Source of the DNA: Hymenolepis diminuta
Lineage: Eukaryota > Platyhelminthes > Cestoda > Cyclophyllidea > Hymenolepididae
Length of the DNA: 64,000 nt
Direction of reading: 5' to 3'
NCBI GenBank assembly: GCA_900708905.1
Contig: CAADRB010000023.1
Coordinates: 170,295-234,294 of the forward strand
Shown here: positions 37,001-49,300 of the stretch, in pieces
Position numbering within the stretch: position 1 is the first letter of the stretch
Layout of the letters: each line of letters opens with the position of its first letter
Translations under genes and position numbers: made by a program
Notes under the pieces: generated by a model
Databases searched by the model: none
What the model was told of the DNA's origin: nothing
The model's input: the letters and a program-made list of their open reading frames with translations, nothing else

Positions 37001-39125
37001 CTCCATTGTACAATTCCTGGGGATTGCTGAAGACTCCGCGGATAATTCAGTTATCATCATGATAGAATTCATGGCCAACGGGTCTCTTAAGAGCTATTTT
37101 AAAAGACTTGGACCTAAACAATTCACCTACATTGATCTCATCACAATGATTGATACGGTTAGTTAAGATAAATTTTATCTAGTTTTTGGTAAATATTATT
37201 TTTTATTCAAATAGATAGTTGAAATAATTAAACTAGTTCCCATGATTTAATTGTACAATATAATAAAAAAATTTAGTGTATATTTATTTAAAATTAAACA
37301 AATTTTTAAAATAATAATAGGAGCATATTATTAGACTTTTATTTTTGATATTTGACGACTTCAACAGGTGATTTTTTAGCAAAGATGGCTATGATGCTCA
37401 ACAAGCATCAATAGAAATTGCCTACACTTTTAAGCGTCGACAGGACGTGTCCCATTTATGGGCTTTGGGAAATTAATCACCTGTTCTAATCGAAATTAAG
37501 GATCGATTTATAATTCGTGAAAGCATCAGAGTACTACATATTTTTAGTACTCTGATATTTTTAGATATAATTAGCTTTACACCAATATAAAATGTGGAAT
37601 GGTTGAAAAATTGAAAATGACTTGTATCGATTCTTTGATGTGTTATTAATTAGAGTGGTGAGTACTATTACTAATTTTCAGTTGAAAGGTGAATTCTCAT
37701 CGAATGCAGTAAATTTTTCTGTACGAAAATTAGTGTGTTGGTATATAAAAAACAAGCTTGCATTTTGTGGGTGATAGAATGTTAATAGCATTAATTATTT
37801 TTAGCTTGTACAAGGGATGGTCTTTTTAGAGTCTCTAAACGTAGTTCATATGGATTTACGGGCAGATAACGTCCTTGTTAACGAGGAGGGCAAAGTCAAG
37901 ATTGGTGACTTTGGTTTAACGCAAATTCTTGGATCTAGTATGAATGCGGGAATAAGTAAGTTCCTCCGCTACTCTAACCGCTCTGGGTATTATGTTCCCT
38001 GTAATATCTCAGTTTTTTTCCCTCAGGCCAATTTCCTGTAAGGTGGACGGCACCAGAAATAATGTGTGGCCCGGCTACTTATACAACCAAATGTGATGTT
38101 TGGTCCTTCGGTGTATTAATTTTCGAGATCTTAACGTGTGGAATGCTTCCCTATGGAGGTACGTCTACTTATAAACAATCAGTAGGGTTGTGTAAATGTT
38201 TTCAAAATCAATCAGTAACTGCTTACATATTTCCTCAAGCAATGATCTGCAGATGCAGAGCTTGTTCCAAGTATTTCCCTTCTGTTCGAACTGTTATTTT
38301 GGATTCTATTCTAATATAGTGATAACCGGCCCCCGATTTCACATTTATATTTACCAGAGAGCTTCTATAACATTACCCCTCTACCCAGGTCGTGTGTTGG
38401 AAAAATAGCATTCCTAAATTAGGGAGTTGTTTTGGGTGACTACAAAAAAGCACTGACATGTAAAAATTCATGAAAAAGCAGGCATAAACCCACATATATG
38501 TAAGCATCTTTAGCCTGTGTGATGATATGCTAGTAACTGAGATGCCCAAAGTATTAAGATGCTGACAGGACCACTTAATCAAAGTTAGAATTTGAGGGCA
38601 AAATTTAACTGATGCACATTGAATCTGCATTTCCACTCCACTACTAGCGCGTTTTTGGCCATTCATTCAAGCGAATAAAGGGTTCATGGTTAGTCATCTC
38701 TATTCACTGTATTCTAATGCGATCTATACGCAGTCTGCTCTTATTTCTCCGCTCTTTCAAATTTCCCTCAAATTTTTCTCTTTCGTTATTTGGAAGCTTT
38801 TGTTTTTCTGGGGGTATAAAGAGTTATCCATCTTCTTATATATTTTAGTCCCTATTACAAACGATAATCTAACTATTTTTTGTTGTTAATTTTAGACCTT
38901 AGCTTACAACAGGTGAGAGATGGTGTACCAAAGGGTCTGAGACTCCCTTCACCAACAATATACGGTTTCGAATGTGATGCAACAATCTACAGCATCATGC
39001 AATCCTGTTGGAACATGGATCCACAAAAGAGACCGGTGTTTAAAGAAATCTATACAAAAACTCAGCAGACTATTATTAAGGCTACCAAATTTTATAGTAA
39101 TGCAGTTTCCACCGATAGGGACTAG
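34002..39125 (+). CDS. SH3-SH2 cytoplasmic tyrosine kinase, Src-like, non-RD
   Basis: Non-receptor tyrosine kinase built like Src, 487 aa. Deduced exons: 34002-34392, 34472-34621, 36748-37157, 37805-37955, 38027-38158, 38896-39125. SH3 spans about residues 39-91 ([25 protein letters not shown]). SH2 spans about 102-180 ([21 protein letters not shown] with Arg127). The kinase starts about 214: glycine loop [13 protein letters not shown], lysine in MAVKK (241), HMDLRADN at 332-339 and DFG at 352-354. WTAPE follows the loop and CDVWSFGV follows that. DLRA-N and WTAPE are tyrosine-kinase types. Odd points: the HRD arginine is Met333, the activation loop ([12 protein letters not shown]) has no Tyr, no Gly2 exists for myristoylation, and the C-tail lacks an obvious Src-type inhibitory tyrosine. 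It could be an Src, FRK or flatworm-specific subfamily; I cannot name the orthologue. Confidence 0.9.
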
Positions 39126-40017
39126 GCTATACGCCAGACACAACATGCTTTCATCTTATGGATATTTTCTTAACAGACAACGCGTTATGTTATGTAAACA
39201 GAAAATAATTTAATGTGTGCTTATCATCGTTCTACAGTTTTTAAAGAAAGGGAGACGTCTAAATGGTCAAAATAAAGACCGAAAGGACGAGGGTAAGATA
39301 GAAACAGAGAATAAGTTAGTAGAATAATATTTTTGATAATTAAAAGGTGGAGATTATTACCGAAACTTCAGAATCCAACTCATAGGTGGCTACATGATAT
39401 TTCATTTCCTTCGTATTTAAAACTGGTTGGACAGGTTGACTTTGAAGTTCCGTTCGTTATATTTGCCGTAGTTTTCCGATTTCATAAGAATTTTTTTTCC
39501 TGACTTGAATTTAAGACAGAGACCCTACCCTGGGGAACCTACCTTTGTTTATGAACTTTGTAAAACAATGTGAACTAGAACCTAAAAAACGCGGTCCCTT
39601 TCTGTACTAATCCGATAAATCGTATTCATCTACTCTCTTGCCTTTTAACTTTAGGTAACATGGGACTGGCAATTTAGTGACCTGGGTTTAAGAATCTCGG
39701 AATACATGGTTAGTAACTTAATACTATGAACATCCCAGTTATTAGTAGGAAGTGTAATCATATACTACGACGATCGAGAACGATGGAATAGTTATTCCTT
39801 CTTGAAACGTCTAACTCCTTCGATTGTCAAATAACGGCGAAGTTAATTAGATTTCACTCAGGGTGAATTTTAAATGCGCAACTATCCTAATTTTTTACAT
39901 AATTAGTTTAATGAAATTTGCTGAAGTTAAATGATCATTGAAAAATGGAAGCAGTTTTAATGAAAAGATTATCAAAGTTAGGGATCGGATAAAATTTATA
40001 TGTGTTCGCAATAGAAT

Positions 40018-40178
40018 TATAGTGGTCAACATGCACATTTGACAAGTCAGAGGTTGCCAAAAATCATTGCTCTTTTGCCTATTCCTATTGACGTTGGTTA
40101 ATTCTGGTTCACAAGAGGAATGTCAGACTGCGAGTTGTTCAGGATATCTTTCCATCTAAGCCAAGTGTTCTGAGCACT
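40018..40178 (+). repeat. SINE-like element copy
   Basis: Ordered family blocks are ATAGTGGTCAACATGCACAT, TGACAAGTCAGAGGTTGCC, TTGGTTAATTCTGGTTCA and TTCAGGATATCTTTCCATCT. It ends AAGCCAAGTGTTCTGAGCAC, which matches the ends of the copies at 4888 and 54985. Confidence 0.65.
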
Positions 40179-40937
40179 TTAAATAATGGATTTGGGAAAG
40201 ATTTTTTAACGTACGGCCTTTTGAAGATGATGATTTCCTTGTGCCATCACGTACGCTAACTCAGATCTCCATTGTCCTCAACCGTTGAGATTTTTTACTT
40301 TCTGTCATAACAAGGGAACAAAGACCGCTAGATATTTAACAACGTTTAGGCCACATTTTTTCCACTCTTCTATCATTAAATGAAGTTATTACGACCCAAA
40401 ACCCGAGGGTAGTAAAAAGGCTGGTGTCTACCGCGAAACATCTCTAATGATTTCAAAAAAACACCATATGCAACACACAGATTTCATGAGAAATTGACAA
40501 ACGAAAGGTCAGCTAATTAGAAGAGTATAAGAGATAAATACGAAGAAGCTGCGAATGAATATACTCAACCACAATTCCATACTGTTTCAGATGGAAGTAG
40601 CTACCGCTGAAAGATAACTACTTCCCTTCTTGGCCTGCGCTTATGCCCTATCATTAAGTTGTCTTGTCTATAAGACGTTTTTAATAGATCCTTATTTTTA
40701 CTTTAAGCTTCCTAGGGTATCATAAAGCATATCGCCTACAGTGCATACGTTTTGGTCCTTCTTCCGTTGAGCTTGATTTTGTTCCCTTCTTGTGTTGGAA
40801 AAATTAAATTGTCGATATTAATATTCATTCTGGGTAAATTCAGATACTCGGGAGAAGCGAGTTCTGTTTACTCTTCTAAAAAAAACATTTTCTGCTTATC
40901 ATGGAGGTTTGAAGTACATTAACATAGTCTCATTTGC

Positions 40938-41110
40938 AACGGTGGCCTAGCAATTAATGTGGTGACTGCGAAATCAGAACCTACAGGTTCAATGCCCATC
41001 GGTGCACACCTGGTTAGTGGAATTAACATCCCCATTGGTTAAACCCTGCTAATAAATCTGGTGGTAGAACTTGAGTGTCCCACCATGGAGGTTCCACAAT
41101 GTTTTCCCTA
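40938..41110 (+). repeat. SINE-like element copy with good box B
   Basis: The head TGGCCTAGCAATTAATGTGG is box A-like and ACAGGTTCAATGCCCATCGG is box B-like. CACACCTGGTTAGTGG, ATTGGTTAAACCCTGCTAAT and CCACCATGGAGGTTCCACAA follow. The last block is shared with the 55999 copy (GGGGAGGTTCCATGATG). Confidence 0.65.
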
Positions 41111-41346
41111 TTATGGTTGTTGTAAGACGCCTTTTTAAATGGGTTTAGGGGTTTAGAGAGTCAGGCCAACTTACCATCTTGGCCGTTGTACTAATAATAC
41201 AAAGGAAACAGAGTACCTGTCGATTTTAATTAGTTTCAAATCTTCAATAAATAAAAAGTCCTGTCATAATAAAAGGAAATTTTAATAGTTGGGCGAAGAT
41301 AACTACATTTACTTTTATGTAATACACATGCATGGAGATTGCTAGC

Positions 41347-41352
41347 TTTATT
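41347..41352 (-). terminator. Poly(A) signal of the tektin gene
   Basis: AATAAA on the minus strand lies about 20 nt past the tektin stop codon (complement of 41372-41374), giving a very short 3' UTR. Confidence 0.65.
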
Positions 41353-41371
41353 TTAAATGCTGTACTATTTT

Positions 41372-44300
41372 CTAGTGACCTCGCAGTCTAAGAGGTGATG
41401 GGTAGCGTTCTCTGTGACGAACGCAGTGTTCTCTATCAACTTGAATTGAAGCATTCTTCATATGAATTTGCCGTTCCAAAACCAATTGTTCATCTTGAAG
41501 ATGCTTCAGCTTCTCAATGCTTGCTTGAATCTGATTTTCCAGCTGATCAATCATCTCCTCAAGATCATGCAGCTCGTTCAGCATTCTGAAAAGAACAACA
41601 GTAGTGATGTGAATAGTGAATATTCAAATATTTGCTAGGAGATAGTAAACATGGTCCAACTAATCTGCGAGTATGAAATTCCATGATTTTGCAGCTGACA
41701 CTTCGATTTTAACAAGTGCATGATAAGCGCAGATCGTGCTCATGGCTAGTGCTCAAAGTTAGACTAGATGTTATCACCAATCAGATTTAAGGTATTTCCT
41801 TATTGATTAGCTTACGTGTATCGAGCCATATATAGATATTTCTCGAGCGTACACATTCTTCGTGTTCGTAAATAAACACTAGATGGCCAGTCTCCTCTTT
41901 CATCGTCAGTTTACAAACCTCATATTCTTGCTCACTCGCCAAAGCTTGACAGGTCACTAGAATCAGGAAGGTCATTGGCTATGTAGTTCACAGCGAAGAT
42001 ACGGTTGAAATACGAATTAATGCCTCGTCCCGATACAGCCAAGTATATGAGTGGCGACATGTGAAAAGAACGGTAGTGTATTTTTTAATCTATTTGTTGA
42101 CAAATTAGGTATTCTTCGTTCCATTACCGAAATATTCGATCGTTAAACTTTCAGGATGTGTGGCCGGACAACATTTCGTAAAAGCATGTAATTATATCGT
42201 TATTGATAAAAGAAGGATTTTCACAATGGCAATGTCCCTGTACGAAAAAGCGCAAATAAATACTTCAAACAAAGACACGAAAGCGATCAAAACCGTGATA
42301 ATTTTGATTGGAAATTATTATAACTTTATTAGCCTCTAAATATCCACAATTCACAGAATTCAACGAAGGCACCTAAATGCCTTAAAGATCGGCTTTGCTC
42401 CCAAATTATTCAATGCAATGACCCTGCAATTTACCGCAATTTAATGGTTAATTTATATTGGATAACAATTACTCATTTTTATCCAACACAAACGAATACA
42501 GAATCTCTTGATGGGTAATTTCCAGTTATAAACACATCCAGCTGTTTTCTTAAAACCTACTTTTTCTTCTAATTTTTCAGCCCTTCATTCATACAATCTT
42601 GATATTATTTTATCTTTCGTCCGTCTGTTAAGCATCTGTTTACGGGGACCACGTAAAAATGTCTTAACTCGATAAGACAAGTCTTTATTATAACAAAACA
42701 CAAAGGATCTGAATCATATTTATGAGAACGGGAGAAGTGAGGACTGCAGCATGTATGAGAAATTAAATAAGTATTAGTGGTATATATGGGGCCCACCAAG
42801 ATATGCTAGAGGGATATATGATTATGGTCCCACCAGCCAATCAGAAGGGCTGTAGTATTTAACCACCAAATCATGTTCTTCTCTTTTTATAAGTACCTCC
42901 TTCCTGCTCGGAAGAAGGGCTAACTGGTGTCTAGGGTTATGCAGATACTATCGAGAAGCTCAAATGAGTGGCCACTGACACACTAACTGCGTGGGACTTC
43001 AACTATACAAGTGCTGTCTTCTCTCCCTTGCGACTTATGTCTAGAAACTTGCATCACATAATATTATGTTCCTTTTCTCTACTGGACCCCTATTATTCTC
43101 CACCTACATAAGCGTTAACCCGTGAGAGGAATAAAGGTTATGCAAGTGGATGATGATGTTGATGGGGGAGGGCATCCATGGGCGAAGGTATAAAACCGAA
43201 GATACTGAGTTTTGCTATCTATCAATGAATCAGACTCATCCTTTTCTAAATGACAGTGAGCTTGTCAACAAAGGAGCATATGAGAGGAATTTTAATGAAA
43301 ATTGATAATCTTCTGAATTGAGTAAACACATTTCTCTTTCAAAATCTTAGTTACTTCATTTATCTGTGTTGACAACCTTCTTAGATTATAAAAGAAATTG
43401 GCGATGAACAATAAAGAATCAGATATGTAATCTTTACGTCGACTTACAATTGCTGAGGTTGATCACGGCAGTTCTCCACACCTTTACGTTGATTGTGCAA
43501 GTGAAGTCGAGTTTGAACTATCTTTACATAGGGCTCTTTTTCAGCCTTGGAGCTCTTCAGTTCCTCTATACTTCTTTCTAATTTTGTTATTTCCTTACAT
43601 ACCTAGAAAAATACAAATGAATCTTCTGGAAGAAAGGAAAGGCTTTAATGACATAAGCGACTCAAGAATTCATTCAGCAATTTTATAATAAAATGATAAA
43701 TTTATAAGAAGTTATGGGCAAACCGACATTAACTCTGAGAATACTCTACTTCAGTCATTTCATCCTTTTATTCTTCTGATTCCCATTCAATAACAAGGAT
43801 CAGACAGTTTTATTGTATTGCCGGATCTACACTAGTAGTGGCTATCTACTCGAAAATCGCTAAATTACGGAATCCCAAAAGTCTAAGGAGGGAATAGAGA
43901 AGAGACTGCGGACACAATAGTGTACCTGTTGCCAATTATTGCAAATTATTGCCAACAAGATGTTTACAGGCCCTCAACCGTAAATAAAGTTTGATAATTT
44001 TCAATAAATATTTTATTATACCAAAGGATTACAGGGAGATATTTGACAGACCACTGCAAATTTAATAAGTGATGAAGACATCATGTTATTGCAGAATAAT
44101 GCTTTAAAACTATGAGCTTGACTGTTGGAAAATTAGTTAGTTTAAGCAAGAAGAATTAAATTTATTGTATATTATTCTTTAATTCTTAATATGTTAAAAT
44201 TTACTGAAATGATGGGTCGTTGCCTCTCAGAATGTTGAGTAATTGTTGAAGTCAGTTTAATCCCGTGTTATTATTGAGTCCTGACTTTTGGAGGCTAATT

Positions 44301-47300
44301 AGACTATAACATTAATAAACCTTAAAACGAATAAAAATTTATTTTTTAATCATGAAATTCAAATAATTTTTTAAACATTTTCCGGAATTCTGATACATGA
44401 ATCTGAAAGTGTTTGTTGTTCTCTATCGTATTAGCGATTATATGTATAAATGTGCAGTATTCTATCGAATGAATATGTTGATGCATTGTTCTCTGACAAG
44501 TTATGATATTTTTATTGACTGTTCATGTAATGAACAAAGAAATCAAAGCCAGGCAACTCCTTTCAGCGTAAATTACTTAGATATCTTTATACCAATCCGT
44601 TTTCATTCGCTCAGTGCTAACTCCTTTTCGATTCAATTCTAGTTGCTTTTCCTACGCATCCCTCATTTCCTCTATTTATTCACTTTGCCCAATACACGTA
44701 TGGTCATACTAAATTTTTGATCTTCCAATTTGAGGAAGATTTTTGTTTCCTTTAGCATTTTGGAAGGTCATTAGTTTAAGTCTAATTTGCAGGGCTCCCC
44801 AAAGTAGTTTTACATACTGCAAAACTAACTAAGATACATGTTCATTTCATCTACAGGAATACTAACAAAACCCGAAAAAGGTTGATTTTATTACAAGTCA
44901 AACCAGCTTGTACGTTTGAAACAGTTAACAGCAGTCTTTAGATTCGAATGGAAAATGAAAACTAGCCCTAATTTGTAGTGTGTAGTGATACGTTTAAATC
45001 AATTACTGAATATGAAAACTGAATTTTACTATGTTATTTGATTGATTTTACCCCATTTAGATGCAGAAATCGGAATATACTAACCTTTATTACAACACAA
45101 TTGTACTTTAAAAGGTATTTAAACAAAAATACTTTAAGAGGATAAGTAAGTTCAACCTAAAACCGAATCTCCAAAATCAACGACTTTTTATTTTCCTACA
45201 CCTCCGTCATGTCCCATATGCGTGGTAGGAAGTATGCCTATGTATGTATGAATGCGTTTCTCTGTCACGCTAATTCTGTACTGACCCAATCGTCCACTAA
45301 CTCTAAGTAGATTGCCCGGGATGAGGGTTTTAGCCTCCCAGAATTAATTTTTATTAGCGTAATATTGCTGCTAAAAATGTATTAAATCGGACGATTAAAC
45401 AATAGCTCTTCATATTAGAGATCTAAAAAATCAAGAATTTACCTTTCGAAGTTTACCAATAAGTTCCTGCTTTTCGAACTCATATTCTTCCAGCCTTTTC
45501 AGTAGGGCAGCATTGACACGATCCTTCTGTGAAATGATAGTTTTCTCAGTAGAGATGAGAAGTTTCTCAACCAAATCAGAGAGGCAGCAAGAGGCCTTCC
45601 TTTGCGCCTCAGAGACCAAAATGAGGTCCTGAGCATGTTGCACCCAGGAAGATGGAGTTGATTGTGCTGCTTGGGGCCAAGCCCTTGCTTCTCCAGAATA
45701 ATATTGAGTGTTTCCGCTAGTAATGCTCAAATGAGCAGCTTCTGAGTCGAGAAGATCCGCTTCGTGTTTATCACTCCAGGCTTTCTCCATATTTGCCTTT
45801 GCTTCTCGGTTTTTGCTTAAAATATTAAACACGGAGATATTATTATCCTTTTATGATTAAATATTATATATAATTTTAATGTTATTGAAATCAGGGAAGT
45901 TAAACAATTTTATCTAATTTCAAAGTTTTAAGCTAAACTATTGCAATGAAATAGGTATACACTTAATTAAATGTCAAGCAAATTAAAAGAATTTTTAAAA
46001 ATATTAAAGAATAAAGATAAATGGAAACCAATCCAAAAGTCTTCCAATCAGCAGGAAAACGTTCCTCTATCTGAAATTGCATTCCTCTACCTTGGATAAA
46101 TATAATTTTGAAAGTCCTATATTATAATTTAGGAAATACGCAGTCATTTTTCGATAAACTAGACAAAATAATATATAAAAATATAATTTTAATTATGGAA
46201 ATTATCTCTAAAAGGGAGACAGCAGAACAGTCAAAATAAGAGATAAAGGAAGGAGACTGGATGGAAATAGGAAATTCTGAACAGGATATCATTGCTGTCC
46301 CGATTAATCTGAACTATGGATTAATCAGCTTCATTGGGTAATGATCCAATAGATCAAAACTTAAGTCATGATCGCACTCCTAGATTCTAGAGTAAGGTCA
46401 TGTCTACTTTGTGGAGAACTAAGTGGCCATTTGGTTAAGTTGAGAACATGGGCATGCCATCAACCGTCACTTTGGTTAGTTGGATAATCAAATGTCGACA
46501 GACTAATTATCACAACACTTACCGACATTCATCCTAAGTTAGGAGGAATCAGTTTTTCACTCCTTTATATGTTAATATTAACATATGCGCAATGCCATTC
46601 TCACATCTAAATGCTCACCGAAAAGTTTCGATCCCGTAACGTCCAATTTAGCAAACTTGTACCCTACTGTAATATTAGAGTTTTAACTAAAAAACTCAAA
46701 CTGTAATATAAAGACGGTACATTTATCCCATTAAATAACAATCGTTTTTGAAACCAAAGAAAAGCGTAGTCACTTACGTATTTTTAACTTTCTCCCCCCC
46801 CCCCTTTAGCGGTTTTATGTCTTTTGGGATGAACTCAAGCCCATTTAAGAAAGCGTTTTCTCATCCACACTTTCGGTAGAGGGATAGTATCACAGACTCT
46901 CCCTGAAGAGAAACTCGAATTATGTCGCTCTCTATATCAGCCTTAATAAAACCCGTGTGGATGGCCATTCTGCTCACGTGATTTGCACCGATGAGATAAT
47001 ATTTGCCACTGTGTCACCACCACACAATATTCTACTTGACGCAATGTATACTGACCCACTTCCCAGCTCAACTACTAGGAGATAAATTGTGAACGCCCCA
47101 GATATGGGCTACGGATTGAATAACAATGATAAACATTTTAATTGAATTGCAGGGATTGGAGTCAGTCTGTTTGTGCAGATAAACCTGGAATACATATGCG
47201 AATATCAGTTCTCTAAATGGTATTATATGATATCATAAAATTCTGACTGAAGATCTGTTTAAATTAACCAAATTGATTCGTAATATTTGCAGGATATTAT

Positions 47301-48021
47301 TCAGAAGCACCGAAGAACTCACTTTATTTGCTCGTTCACACTTTCAATAGCTTCCTTTGTAAATATTATATGTTTGTTTATCATATCGAGTTCCTTTAAA
47401 GGAAGAAATTAGGAAATGATTGTTAATAATTAAAAAATATTTGATATAATATTATATCTTATGTTGAATATCTCATCGTGAAAATTATTCAAAACTAACA
47501 CGCAAAAGCTGTATTTCGACTTCATCCTGTTGAAGATCTTCACCGAAGCGCCTTTGTCTTGCGTTAACGCAATCTGTAGCCAGGAAAAGACATTCATCTA
47601 GAGCTTTAAGACTTATTTCTAGTTCCCTTTTTCTCTTAGTTAACAAATCGGTTATCTCAATGGAGCGTTTAATTTCATTTTCAAGTTCCCTAGCCCATTG
47701 ATGAATATCCTGTAATCGGTTTCGAAAACTCTCTGTGGTATTTGTAAAATTAGATTTCGTTTTCTCAAGTGTTGAATAAATTAAATCGGCACTATTTTCC
47801 CGGAACTTTTGACTAATTTCAACGTCTTTCTCAGGTAAAAGCAAACGATTCTGAAGGTTTTGTCGAGCCTCCGCTGGAGTGTATCGGCCCGATCGAAATC
47901 CCATAATTGAAATTCCAGTTTCAACTCCATTTGAAGCAGTATATGCTTGTTCTGGGAAAGATGGTGATTCTCTATTTTGAACTAGATTTTTGACAACATC
48001 ATTCTCGCAAGAATTAGCCAT
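41372..48021 (-). CDS. Tektin (tektin-3/5-like), 5 exons
   Basis: Coiled-coil filament protein of ciliary and flagellar doublet microtubules. Deduced exons on the complement, 5' to 3': 48021-47500, 47393-47323, 45815-45443, 43602-43448, 41585-41372; frame is continuous, 444 aa, usual for tektins. N-terminal half: YTPAEARQNLQNRLLLPEKD, then heptad-rich coils with ECLFLATDCVNARQRRFGEDL. Mid-protein: KAWSDKHEADLLDSEAAHLS and a TPSSWVQHAQD segment matching the conserved S-P-E-S-W region. The tektin signature nonapeptide (usually RPNVELCRD) reads RKGVENCRD. C-terminus: VDREHCVRHRERYPSPLRLRG, as in tektin-3/-5. Tektin-3-like subfamily is inferred from the C-terminus and N-terminal RYTP. Large introns (1.6-1.9 kb) are AT-rich and one carries an LTR-like segment. 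Confidence 0.93.
41816..41975 (-). CDS. Possible nested small secreted-protein exon (weak)
   Basis: Inside the last tektin intron, on the same strand, ATG 41975 opens a 53-codon stretch starting MTFLILVTCQALASEQEYEV. This looks like a short signal peptide with a cleavage site after the alanines. Three cysteines are in the 53-codon coding stretch. It ends at a consensus donor GTAAGC. A following acceptor near 41695 would close the protein at about 64 residues. It matches no family I recognise, and a 53-codon ORF in an intron may be chance. Confidence 0.2.
42770..43150 (+). mobile_element. LTR-like segment in a tektin intron
   Basis: Composition differs from the AT-rich intron around it. It contains GGTATATATGGGGCCCACC, a CCAAT box (CCAATCAG, about 42836) followed within 20 bp by TATTTAA, and AATAAA near 43131. 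The CCAATCAG then TATTTAA order is also seen in the 14767 segment. The ends and any partner LTR were not found. Confidence 0.3.
46790..46805 (+). repeat. Homopolymer C tract
   Basis: About 11 C residues occur in a row in an AT-rich tektin intron, the longest C run noticed in the window; its length may be assembly-uncertain. Confidence 0.7.
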
Positions 48022-49300
48022 ATTATCTTGGCTTATAAATCTATTACTGGACCAAAGCTTTTTTTCGAATAATCAGGTTTAAGTTAATCAGCTGATTACT
48101 TAAATTATATTAATCGCTCAAAAAAGCCGGGAATGTGATTGTGCCTTCGTTGCTATAGGCTCGAATAAATGGGGATTATACTAAGCCAATAAAAAGAAAT
48201 GCCAATTATATCAATGATCGAACCCTGTGTATATTATTGAAAATTCAACTTTGTAACATTATTGGTGCAATTTAAGCTGGATTTTAATATGGGTATGAAT
48301 ATAAATGTTAATTTATGAATCAGCAGCTAAATATTTAAATCAGCTAGACTGACTTTCATGCATAAGTTTAATAAATGTATTTTATTAAAAATTAAAATTT
48401 CGGTGTGTCAATGGGGGAAAACAGGTACTACGATTAATAGATTAATATTTCCCAAATTTATTCAGAATTTGGAAATATTTGTTAGCTCCGATTTATTAAG
48501 GTAATAACAGTGTGAATTTCAGAATTTATTGCACTGATTAGAAATAAATCTACCTGTGGATCATTGATGCCGTCAGTATTTGTAAGTGCTATCTTGAAAA
48601 TCAGTAACTCAAATTTCTACCACAATACAGTTGATTTTGCATGCGAATTCGTGCGAAGTCAGTACAAGCTGATAAAAATTTCAATATGTAATCTGGGTAC
48701 TTCTGTACCTTCTTTTTATATCCTAGGTTTAGCGATGCTTTTCAGTAAGGGTGGATTTTTCCGGACATTGGATAACATTTGATTTTGGTGTATTTCGCCA
48801 TTATACGATTTGCGGTAATCAGATAATGAATTTAAAGATAAAAGTGATGTAGTTTAAGCATTATTTTCCAGTTTCTTTAGCTCTGATATTAAAAATTAAT
48901 ATTGTAGCCTTAATTTTTGATAATTTGATAAGGGCCGAAAGAACAACTTACTTTTGTGGAAAAATCATGCATTTATGTGTTGAGAACATTACATGGCGAA
49001 CCTAATTTTGAGGTTGTTAATGTAAAATTAATGGAAACAGCTTTGAACACCAATTCAAAGAACAATAGCTAATAGATTTAACCTAACTCATAGTGTCAAG
49101 TTTATTAATACGTAATAGACTACTATAAATAATAATTAAACAATCTATTTGATGAAGATTGATGCAGAAATAAAGATGAAGACAATTTTAAAAATTAGGT
49201 TATGTTGTTTTAACAGACCACGCAACCGGAAAACTTGGGAATTTTATTGGTCAGCAAAGAAAGCGCTTAATTGGTTTTGTCATTTGGAGCGTATAAAATT
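48022..49300. other. Intergenic, divergent tektin / GEMIN5 promoter region
   Basis: AT-rich 1.3 kb between two divergently transcribed genes. No coding exon, repeat or strong promoter motif was recognised. Confidence 0.5.

Larger units (their letters stand above)
39126..41346. other. Intergenic between kinase and tektin (tail to tail)
   Basis: Holds a candidate kinase poly(A) signal AATAAA (39271-39276) and two SINE-like copies (40018-40178 and 40938-41110). No coding potential was recognised elsewhere. Confidence 0.55.
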
